NCBI RefSeq assembly: GCF_000961885.1
Contig: NZ_JZKH01000031.1
Coordinates: 1-64,000 of the forward strand
Reading direction: 5' to 3'
Length of the DNA: 64,000 nucleotides
Origin: Streptomyces rubellomurinus
GTDB lineage: Bacteria > Actinomycetota > Actinomycetes > Streptomycetales > Streptomycetaceae
Below are positions 7,499 through 13,893 of this stretch, one piece after another. How positions within the stretch are numbered: position 1 is the first letter of the stretch; each line of letters begins with the position of its first letter. The notes below the pieces were generated by a model. It saw nothing but the letters and a program-made list of their open reading frames with translations. It was not told the origin of the DNA and did no database searches. The position numbers were made by a program, and so were the translations under genes.

Positions 7499-8848
7499 TC
7501 ACACGGTGTGGGGCTCCCGCTGGAGTTCCCGCTGGTAGGGCACGACGTCGATCTGGACCGAGGCGCCGAGCCCGTGCCCGTAGCGCTCGGCAATGGACTC
7601 CAGGTAGGTGTCGATCTCCTGGCGCATGCCCTCGTAGGGCGGCAGCTCCGCCTCACCGGCGATCAGCCGCGCGACCCAGTCCGCCTGGGCCTCCAGGGAA
7701 CGGGTCAGCGCGCCGACCGGGCGGATCAGGCCGACGAAGTACAGGCCGGGCCGCTCGGGCGCGACGATCCGCCGGTACAGCTCCACCCGGCCGCTCGGGC
7801 CGATCGGGCAGCCGTCCGCCAGGAACGGGTGGGCCATCCGGTAGCCGGTGCACCAGACGATGGCGTCCGCCTCGACCGTCGAGCCGTCGGCGAACCGGAC
7901 CGACTCGCCGTCCAGGGCCGCGATCGCCGGCTTGGGGGTCACGGCGCCGTGGCGTATCCGGCTGAAGATCTCGTCGGAGACCGTCACGGCGGAGGAGAAC
8001 AGCGGGTGGTCGGGCTCGGGGAGCCCGTAGTCCGACAGCCGCCCACGGGCGACGAGCAGGGCCTGCTCGATGTACTCGCGCCGCTCGGTCATCGACATCG
8101 CGGCGAACCAGGGGGCCTCCGCGATGATGTCGCAGGACATGCCGTACAGCTGCTTCGGGATGACGTGGAGCCCCCGGCGCACCGAGATGACGGTCTGCGC
8201 CGCGAAGCGGGACAGGTCCGCGGCGATGTCCACCGCGGACGGCCCCAGGCCCACCACGACCACCCGCCGGTCCTCGAACTCGCGGGCGTCGTGGTAGTCG
8301 ATGGCGTGCAGCATGCGCCCGGTGAACGACCCGGCCCCGGCCGGCAGGGTGTCCGGCAGCAGCGGTTCGGCGTACGCCCCCGAGGCGACGATCACCCGCG
8401 CGAAGCGGCGGCAGAGCGTCTTCCCGTCGGAGCCCCGGCTGTCGACCAGCCAGGAGCCGTCCGAATCCTGGCGCACCGAAAGCACCTCGGTGCCGAATTC
8501 GATGTGCGGCAGCAGGCCCGCCCATTCGGCGAACGACCGCAGATAAGCGGCGACCTGGGTGTGCCGCGGATAGGCCGGATAGGAATCCGGCATCGGGAAC
8601 GCGGCGAAGCCGGTCACTTCCTTCGCGGTGTTGATGTGCAGCGACCGATAACCGGGACCGCGCTCCCCGGCGCCGGGCTGCCGCCAGAGACCGCCGACCT
8701 CGGGCGCCCGCTCCAGGCCGACGAACCGGATTCCCCGACTCGCGAGGGCGTGTGCCGTCGCCAGCCCGGACGGCCCCGCACCGATGACGCACACCGGTGC
8801 CGTCCCGGGAGCGTCAGTGACGTACGGGCTGCTCAGGAAATCTCCCAC
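7499..8848 (-). CDS. Flavin-containing monooxygenase
   Basis: A 449-aa FMO-type enzyme. The FAD-binding motif [10 protein letters not shown] is near residue 20, the NADPH-binding motif VGLGPSAVD lies mid-protein, and an FMO-like CTGYR motif precedes the C-terminal domain. It would oxygenate an amine, amino acid or indole side chain using FAD, NADPH and O2. GTG at 8848 is chosen because it leaves about 20 residues before the FAD motif and has a GGAGAGGA stretch upstream; an upstream in-frame start reaches 8905. By analogy with the S. coelicolor prenyltransferase/FMO pair that makes a prenylated indole-3-acetonitrile, it probably acts on the product of the convergent gene. That link is inference. 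Confidence 0.85.
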   Translation of the reverse strand: MGDFLSSPYVTDAPGTAPVCVIGAGPSGLATAHALASRGIRFVGLERAPEVGGLWRQPGAGERGPGYRSLHINTAKEVTGFAAFPMPDSYPAYPRHTQVAAYLRSFAEWAGLLPHIEFGTEVLSVRQDSDGSWLVDSRGSDGKTLCRRFARVIVASGAYAEPLLPDTLPAGAGSFTGRMLHAIDYHDAREFEDRRVVVVGLGPSAVDIAADLSRFAAQTVISVRRGLHVIPKQLYGMSCDIIAEAPWFAAMSMTERREYIEQALLVARGRLSDYGLPEPDHPLFSSAVTVSDEIFSRIRHGAVTPKPAIAALDGESVRFADGSTVEADAIVWCTGYRMAHPFLADGCPIGPSGRVELYRRIVAPERPGLYFVGLIRPVGALTRSLEAQADWVARLIAGEAELPPYEGMRQEIDTYLESIAERYGHGLGASVQIDVVPYQRELQREPHTV

Positions 8849-9106
8849 GGGAACACCATCCGTCCTCTCCCCCCGGAATGATCGAAGCCCGCCGCGTACC
8901 GGCACTGAGCTGCGGAATCGGATGTCCCGGCCCGCCCGCTCCAGTGCCCGCCCGGTACCCGGCGAGCGATGCGGCCCCAGTAAACCGCAAGCGGTGCCGA
9001 TCGAACAGTGATCGATTGCGATACGGAGAGTGTCCGGGCCGGAAACAGGCCGAGTCTGCTCGCCGGTTGGCTGGAATTCCTCACGGGTGCGGGTGGGAAA
9101 AACGAA

Positions 9107-9137
9107 AAGCGGGCCAGGAGAATCTCCTGACCCGCTT
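9107..9137 (-). terminator. Rho-independent terminator of tRNA-Leu
   Basis: A 15-bp hairpin with one mismatch (AAGCGGG...CCCGCTT core) is followed, on the minus strand, by the T-rich run TTTTCGTTTTT (9096-9106). This is a classical intrinsic terminator, unusually T-rich for this genome. Confidence 0.75.
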
Positions 9138-9143
9138 CTTCGG

Positions 9144-9228
9144 TGTCCGAGGGGGGACTTGAACCCCCACGCCCAATAAAGGGCACTAGCACCTCAAGCT
9201 AGCGCGTCTGCCATTCCGCCACCCGGAC
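9144..9228 (-). tRNA. tRNA-Leu (anticodon GAG)
   Basis: An 85-nt class II tRNA without encoded CCA. The acceptor stem GTCCGGG pairs with CTCGGAC (one G-T), with discriminator A. The anticodon stem CTAGC/GCTAG encloses loop TTGAGGT, giving anticodon GAG for CUC/CUU leucine codons. A long variable arm (TGCCC...GGGC) and the T-loop GTTCAAGTC are present. CUC is a favoured leucine codon in high-GC genomes. Confidence 0.95.
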
Positions 9229-9281
9229 GGGGTGTCGTCCTCGCGGCTTTCGATCTCTCGTCCGTCGCGCTGACAGATGTA

Positions 9282-9311
9282 ACTGTAGCAAAGATCGGCT
9301 TGAGCTCCCAA
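9282..9311 (-). promoter_or_regulatory. Putative promoter of tRNA-Leu
   Basis: On the minus strand, TTGGGA (9306-9311) and TACAGT (9282-9287) are spaced by 18 nt and lie 54 nt upstream of the tRNA 5' end. They resemble a housekeeping sigma-HrdB promoter. Confidence 0.4.
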
Positions 9312-9517
9312 AACGGCCCCCGGGCCCCCACCCGGGAGGGGTGGCGCGGGGGCGCTTCCGTGGCGGTCGTGTGACCTGGGGGTTTCGGGGCCGGGGAAGG
9401 GGGTGGATGCGGAGCGGGGGCTGGGGGAGGATGGGCGGACGTGCTCGTACGGCCCGGGCGGAGGTCCTGGGGGTGGCGCGCTGGCGCGCCGGTGCGGGCC
9501 CAAGACGAGGAGTGACC

Positions 9518-10849
9518 GTGAGCGAGCGGAGCGAGTCGGCGGCGCCGAAGGTGACGGCTGAGTCGGAGGTCGCCGAGATCTGTCGCGACCTGATCCGGAT
9601 CGACACCAGCAACTACGGTGACGGTTCCGGCCCGGGCGAGCGCAAGGCGGCCGAGTACGTGGCCGAGCAGCTGGCCGAGTTCGGGCTCGAACCGCAGATC
9701 TTCGAATCGGCCAAGGGGCGGGCCTCGACGGTGGTCCGGATCGAGGGCGAGGACCGCTCACGCCCCGGCCTGCTGATCCACGGCCACACCGACGTGGTGC
9801 CGGCCAACGCCGCGGACTGGACGTACGACCCCTTCGGCGGCGAGATCGCGGACGGCTGCGTCTGGGGGCGCGGCGCGGTCGACATGAAGGACATGGACGC
9901 GATGACCCTGGCGGTGGTCCGCGACCGGCTGCGCACCGGGCGCAAGCCCCCGCGCGACCTGGTGCTGGCCTTCCTCGCCGACGAGGAGGCCGGCGGCACC
10001 TACGGCGCGCGCTTCCTGGTGGACAAGCACCCGGAGCTGTTCGAGGGCGTGACCGAGGGCATCGGCGAGGTCGGCGGCTTCTCCTTCACCGTCAACGACC
10101 AGGCCCGGTTCTACCTGGTGGAGACGGCCGAGAAGGGCATGCACTGGATGCGCCTGACGGTCGAGGGCCGGGCCGGGCACGGCTCGATGGCGAACGACGA
10201 CAACGCGATCACCGAGTTGTGCGAGGCGGTCGCCCGGCTCGGCCGCCACACCTTCCCGCTGCGGATCACCGACAGCGTCCGGGCCTTCCTGGACGAGCTG
10301 TCGGACGTGCTCGGGTACCGCCTGGACCCGGAGGACATGGACGAGGTGGTCCGCGTCCTCGGCGGCATCGCCAAGATGATCGGCACCACGTTCCGCAACA
10401 CCGCCCAGCCGACCATGCTCGGCGCCGGCTACAAGGTGAACGTGATCCCCGGTCAGGCCACCGCGCACGTGGACGGGCGCTTCCTGCCCGGCTACGAGGA
10501 GGAGTTCCTGGCCGAGCTGGACAGCGTGCTCGGCCCGCGCGTCAAGCGGGAGAGCCTGCACTCGGACCGCGCGATCGAGACCTCCTTCGACGGTGCGCTG
10601 GTCGAGGCGATGCAGACCGCGCTGCGGGCGGAGGACCCGATCGCCCGCGCGGTGCCGTACTGCCTCTCCGGCGGGACGGACGCCAAGTCCTTCCAGGACC
10701 TGGGCATCCGCTGCTTCGGCTTCGCGCCGCTGCAGCTGCCGCCGGAACTGGACTTCGCCGGGATGTTCCACGGCGTGGACGAGCGGGTGCCGGTGGACGG
10801 GCTGAAGTTCGGCGTCCGGGTGCTGGACCGCTTCCTCGACGCCTGCTGA
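9518..10849 (+). CDS. M20/M28 family metallopeptidase (dipeptidase-like)
   Basis: A 443-aa zinc peptidase of the M20 (ArgE/DapE/CPG2) family. Metal and catalytic motifs are GHTDVVP, GRGAVDMKD and FLADEEAGGTYG, and the dimerisation domain begins near GRAGHGSM. It would hydrolyse peptides or N-acylated amino acids in the cytoplasm. GTG 9518 is chosen because GAGGAG lies 5 nt upstream; GTG 9512 is also in frame, and the longer upstream frame has no homology. It is followed by a strong terminator, so it is probably monocistronic. Confidence 0.9.
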   Translation: MSERSESAAPKVTAESEVAEICRDLIRIDTSNYGDGSGPGERKAAEYVAEQLAEFGLEPQIFESAKGRASTVVRIEGEDRSRPGLLIHGHTDVVPANAADWTYDPFGGEIADGCVWGRGAVDMKDMDAMTLAVVRDRLRTGRKPPRDLVLAFLADEEAGGTYGARFLVDKHPELFEGVTEGIGEVGGFSFTVNDQARFYLVETAEKGMHWMRLTVEGRAGHGSMANDDNAITELCEAVARLGRHTFPLRITDSVRAFLDELSDVLGYRLDPEDMDEVVRVLGGIAKMIGTTFRNTAQPTMLGAGYKVNVIPGQATAHVDGRFLPGYEEEFLAELDSVLGPRVKRESLHSDRAIETSFDGALVEAMQTALRAEDPIARAVPYCLSGGTDAKSFQDLGIRCFGFAPLQLPPELDFAGMFHGVDERVPVDGLKFGVRVLDRFLDAC

Positions 10850-10883
10850 TCGCGCGACGCCCACTGATCACGCGACTCGGTCG

Positions 10884-10913
10884 GCCCGCTCCCGGAGTGC
10901 CGGGGGCGGGCCG
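10884..10913 (+). terminator. Hairpin terminator after M20 peptidase
   Basis: A 13-bp stem (one G-T pair) with loop AGTG lies 35 nt downstream of the peptidase stop. Confidence 0.65.
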
Positions 10914-11040
10914 TTCGCATTGTCGGAGTGCCTGATGGTGGGACGGGGTGAGGGAGATCAACAGAAACGATTCTGCCCGAAGTTCCGGGCCGCTCATTCG
11001 TGCGAGGCCTCACCGTTGCGGGTGAATGGCAAATCTGTTC

Positions 11041-11079
11041 CGTACCCCGTTTGCCGCAGCGTCGTTCATTCCTGTGCAG
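11041..11079 (+). promoter_or_regulatory. Putative sigma-BldN-type promoter of chpH
   Basis: CGTACC (11041-11046), 16 nt, CGTTCA (11063-11068) closely matches the sigma-BldN consensus as I recall it, CGTAAC-N16-CGTTGA. BldN is known to drive chaplin genes in Streptomyces. Downstream of the -10 follows TTCCTGTGCAG, shared with the chpC promoter. Confidence 0.55.
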
Positions 11080-11117
11080 CCCGCCGAACGGGTTGCGTTG
11101 TCCATACAGGAGGAATG

Positions 11118-11360
11118 ATGAAGGTCAAGAAGATCGCCGCTGTCGCCGCCGCCACCGGTGGCCTGGTGCTCGCCGCCGCCGGTGCGGCCTCCGCCACCGG
11201 CGGTGCCGGTGCCGAGGGTGTGGCCGCCGGCTCCCCGGGCGTCGTGTCCGGCAACCAGATCCAGGTTCCGGTCCACGTCCCGCTGAACCTGTGCGGCAAC
11301 ACCGTCAGCGTGATCGGCGTGCTGAACCCGGCGTTCGGCAACCACTGCGCCAACTTCTGA
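11118..11360 (+). CDS. chpH: Short chaplin, ChpH-type
   Basis: An 80-aa secreted hydrophobic surface protein. A Sec signal peptide (about residues 1-28) is followed by one chaplin domain of about 50 residues containing GSPGVVSGN, two Cys (in NLCGN and HCANF) and the QVPVHVP strand. Short chaplins assemble into amyloid fibrils at the air-water interface and coat aerial hyphae and spores. The start is the second of two tandem ATGs, at 11118, placing AGGAGG (11108-11113) 4 nt upstream. It is followed 320 bp later by a long chaplin. Confidence 0.95.
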   Translation: MKVKKIAAVAAATGGLVLAAAGAASATGGAGAEGVAAGSPGVVSGNQIQVPVHVPLNLCGNTVSVIGVLNPAFGNHCANF

Positions 11361-11404
11361 GCCGGCTTCCGGGTCGCTGAGGCCTGTTGAGCGGACACAC
11401 TCCA

Positions 11405-11437
11405 GCCCCCGGGCGGCGGACGCGCCGTGCCGGGGGC
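11405..11437 (+). terminator. Hairpin terminator after chpH
   Basis: GCCCCCGG at 11405-11412 pairs with CCGGGGGC at 11430-11437 across a 17-nt loop, about 45 nt after the chpH stop. Confidence 0.5.
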
Positions 11438-11511
11438 GTTCGCCTGTCCGGGGCCTGGCGGTTCCGTGCGAGTGCGGTGTTCGCTCGATCGGGTGAAGAC
11501 GCTTCATTCGG

Positions 11512-11550
11512 CCCAACCTCCCCGTTGGCCCCTCGTTAACTCCTGTGCAG
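11512..11550 (+). promoter_or_regulatory. Putative sigma-BldN-type promoter of chpC
   Basis: CCCAAC (11512-11517), 16 nt, CGTTAA (11534-11539), followed by CTCCTGTGCAG. The -10 and following bases match the chpH promoter at the pattern CGTTNANTCCTGTGCAG, which supports shared regulation. Confidence 0.5.
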
Positions 11551-11567
11551 TCGAAGACCTTGCGTGA

Positions 11568-11585
11568 TTTCCGGATATACGGAAA
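11568..11585. repeat. Inverted repeat TTTCCG-N6-CGGAAA
   Basis: A perfect 6-bp inverted repeat with a 6-nt AT-rich spacer in the chpC 5' leader, followed by two direct TTCCGAC words. It could be an operator or an mRNA structure. Confidence 0.5.
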
Positions 11586-11681
11586 TTCCGACTTTCCGAC
11601 AGGTCATGTCAACCGACAGGCCGGTTCGCGAAGGGGACGAGCCAAGGTCGCCACGTCGTCTCGAAAACGTCAGGGGAAAAC

Positions 11682-12545
11682 ATGAGGAATGTAGCCAAGA
11701 AGGGGCTCCTCACGGCCGTGGCCACCGGCAGCGTGCTGGCCTCGACCGCCGGCTACGCCTACGCGGGCGCCGAGGCGCAAGGCACTGCGACGGGCTCGCC
11801 CGGCGTCGCCTCGGGGAACTCGGTCCAGGTGCCGGTCGAAGTACCGGTCAACGCCTGCGGCAACACCGTCGACGTGATCGGCGCGCTCAACCCGGCCTTC
11901 GCCAACCGCTGCGCCAACGCGAGCGGCGGCCGCCACGCCGCGCCGGCGCCCGCCCAGGGCGGCCAGCAGGGCGGCGGCTCCGGCCAGGGCTCCAGCACCG
12001 GTGGCAGCCGGACCACCACCGCCGGCTCCTCCGCCTCCGGCACCGCGGCGGGCTCGCCCGGTGTGCTCTCCGGCAACAGCGTCCAGGCCCCGGTGCACGT
12101 CCCGGTCAACGCCTGCGGCAACTCCGTGAACGTGGTCGGCGCCGGCAACCCGGCGTTCGGCAACAGCTGCGGCAACGTCGCCGCGCCCGCGCCGTCCCCG
12201 GCGCCGACCGACGACTGCCCCGAGGGCCACACCCCGCCCGCCACCACCCCGCCGTCGACCAGCCCGACCACCCCGGGCAGCGGGCGCGGCGGCGGACCGT
12301 CCGGCGGCGCCACGCCCAGCACCCCGGCCGCGCCGGTGAGCGCGGTCGGCGCCGACACCTCCGGCCCGACCGGCGGCACCCAGGCCGCCCCGGCCGCCGC
12401 CCGCACCGCCGGATCGAACACCGCCGTCGGCGGCCAGCTGGCCTCCACCGGCGCCGGCGACGTGGAACTGCTCGGCGCCGCCGGCCTCGCCCTGCTGCTG
12501 GGCGGCGGCGTGCTCTACCGCCGCACCCGCGCTGGCGCCCGCTGA
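11682..12545 (+). CDS. chpC: Long chaplin with two domains and LAXTG sorting signal
   Basis: A 287-aa cell-wall-anchored chaplin. A signal peptide (1-28) is followed by chaplin domain 1 (about 30-83, CGN...RCANA), a Gly/Ser/Gln linker, chaplin domain 2 (about 115-170, CGN...SCGN), a long Pro/Thr/Gly wall-spanning region, the sortase motif LASTG, a hydrophobic helix and the basic tail RRTRAGAR. Sortase E enzymes attach such long chaplins to peptidoglycan, where they anchor fibrils of short chaplins. ATG 11682 has GGGG 6 nt upstream. The naming follows S. coelicolor chpC, next to chpH. Confidence 0.93.
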   Translation: MRNVAKKGLLTAVATGSVLASTAGYAYAGAEAQGTATGSPGVASGNSVQVPVEVPVNACGNTVDVIGALNPAFANRCANASGGRHAAPAPAQGGQQGGGSGQGSSTGGSRTTTAGSSASGTAAGSPGVLSGNSVQAPVHVPVNACGNSVNVVGAGNPAFGNSCGNVAAPAPSPAPTDDCPEGHTPPATTPPSTSPTTPGSGRGGGPSGGATPSTPAAPVSAVGADTSGPTGGTQAAPAAARTAGSNTAVGGQLASTGAGDVELLGAAGLALLLGGGVLYRRTRAGAR

Positions 12546-12571
12546 CAGGAGAGCGCCCGGTCCGCAACGCG

Positions 12572-12614
12572 ACGCGCCCGCGGCCACCCGTTCACCGGGT
12601 GGCCGCGGGCGCGT
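12572..12614. terminator. Bidirectional terminator, 19-bp perfect stem
   Basis: A 19-bp perfect GC-rich stem (12572-12590 with 12596-12614, loop TTCAC) lies between chpC and the convergent small gene, and can serve both. Confidence 0.75.
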
Positions 12615-12635
12615 GCGTGCTCGACGCCCCGACCG

Positions 12636-12845
12636 TCACCAGCTGCGGACCTGCCGGATGATCCTGCGCTTCAGCCGGACCGTCCGACTGCCGTCCGGGA
12701 ACAGCCGCAGTCGGTCCAGCTCCCAGTGCCCGTACTCGGCGTGCTCGGTGAGCAGTTGGCGCGCCGCGTTGCGCGTGGTACCGCGCGGCATGCGCAGCGA
12801 CTGGTACTCGTACTCCGGCTGCCGGACCGTCTTCGGTGGGGTCAA
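12636..12845 (-). CDS. Small basic DUF5703-like protein
   Basis: A 69-aa basic protein (many Arg) conserved in streptomycetes, with the core PEYEYQSLRMPRG and YGHWELDRLRL. No membrane helix or signal is present, and the function is unknown; the family name DUF5703 is from memory. I chose TTG at 12845 because a perfect AGGAGG lies 6 nt upstream. An upstream GTG at 12872 would place that AGGAGG inside the gene. It is divergent from the acidic protein at 13210 and convergent with chpC. Confidence 0.75.
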   Translation of the reverse strand: MTPPKTVRQPEYEYQSLRMPRGTTRNAARQLLTEHAEYGHWELDRLRLFPDGSRTVRLKRRIIRQVRSW

Positions 12846-13209
12846 AACGCTCCTCCTGAGGATCAACTGCACGCAAGCCTACGGCCTGCCCCCGACAGCC
12901 GGTCCGGGTATTTCCGGCCGTCCTCCGGCGGGCCGGGGAGCGGCCGGGCGGCCCGGACCCGACCACCCGACTGACAGTTCATCAGTTCTGTTGCGCCTGT
13001 GGAGGGGATACCCCGATCCCGGCGCGCGAAGCGACATCCGGACGGCCCCGCACGGCCCGTCGTGCGCCCCCTCGCGCCGCCCCGGCGCCCTCCGGGTGCG
13101 GGGACAGAACGGACCGGATCGGACATCAGGGGGGAAGTTGCGGTGAAATCGCGGGTGTAGGCGACAACCGCTGTGCGTACTCGCGTCGTGGGGAGATAGC
13201 GTCTGCACC
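12846..13209. other. Divergent promoter region
   Basis: A 364-bp stretch between two divergent genes with no coding signal. It contains a -10-like TAGCGT (13197-13202) for the rightward gene and a weak inverted repeat ACTGA-N7-TCAGT (12970-12986). Confidence 0.5.
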
Positions 13210-13809
13210 ATGTCTGATGCCGCGCAGCCCACCATTGCCGAGGTACGCGCCGCCGCCGAGGCGGTCAAGGCCGCCATCGACCGTCATCTGGAAGCGGTGT
13301 CAAGCCCCAGCGCAGCGGATGATCCCGCTGTGTCCGCCGCCTACGAGCAGCTCGCGACGGCGGCCATCGCCTACGACCAACTCCTCTACGAGGTCTACGA
13401 CGAGGTCACCCCCTTCGAGATCCCCGGGGACGAGGGGCCGGGTGGCTACCACGGCCCCGAACAGCCCGAGGCGATCAGCGTGTTGATCCGCCGCGACTAC
13501 CACGTGGTCGACCCCGAGCGGCTGCGCGCCCAGGCGGAGCGGCTCGACGAGACGCTGACCCCGGGCGGGGCCGGCGGCGTCAACGCCGCGCTCGGCGTGC
13601 TGTTCGGCGAGTACGAGCCGGACGAGATCGCCGCCCGCAGCGAGGAGTTCGGCCTGGAGGAGGCGGACTCGACGCTGTGGGTCGCCGCGGCCGAGCCGAC
13701 CGAGCCGGGGGAGTGGCTGCCCGAGCCCTTCGAGCACGCCGATCCGCAGCTGCTGATCTGCCGGTTCGACGTGAGCGAGGTCTACGACGACGAGGAGCCG
13801 GAGGACTGA
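13210..13809 (+). CDS. Acidic conserved hypothetical protein
   Basis: A 199-aa strongly acidic cytoplasmic protein. The N-terminal half is helical (residues 1-70); the rest is mixed and ends in DDEEPED. I recognise it only as a streptomycete conserved hypothetical; no catalytic motif is visible. ATG 13210 lacks a Shine-Dalgarno, but TAGCGT (13197-13202) lies 7 nt upstream, so the mRNA is probably leaderless. It ends in a bidirectional terminator shared with the convergent RecD-like gene. Confidence 0.8.
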   Translation: MSDAAQPTIAEVRAAAEAVKAAIDRHLEAVSSPSAADDPAVSAAYEQLATAAIAYDQLLYEVYDEVTPFEIPGDEGPGGYHGPEQPEAISVLIRRDYHVVDPERLRAQAERLDETLTPGGAGGVNAALGVLFGEYEPDEIAARSEEFGLEEADSTLWVAAAEPTEPGEWLPEPFEHADPQLLICRFDVSEVYDDEEPED

Positions 13810-13841
13810 GCTCGCACTGCTGAGCCAGGACAGCCCCCGGA

Positions 13842-13883
13842 CGCGACGGGCGGGCCCCCGAGGAGGCGGGCCCGCCCGTCGCG
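13842..13883. terminator. Bidirectional terminator, 16-bp stem
   Basis: CGCGACGGGCGGGCCC (13842-13857) pairs perfectly with 13868-13883 across a 10-nt loop between two convergent genes. Confidence 0.75.
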
Positions 13884-13893
13884 CGCGTTCGGA

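Larger units (their letters stand above)
11361..11681. other. chpH-chpC intergenic region
   Basis: A 321-bp stretch without a gene. It contains a terminator hairpin (11405-11437), the chpC promoter (11512-11550), and an inverted repeat TTTCCG-N6-CGGAAA (11568-11585) followed by two TTCCGAC words in the chpC leader. Confidence 0.7.

Noticed and set aside
9144..9228. tRNA-Leu as an integration (att) site
   Set aside because: I found no repeat of the tRNA 3' end elsewhere in the window and no integrase gene nearby.
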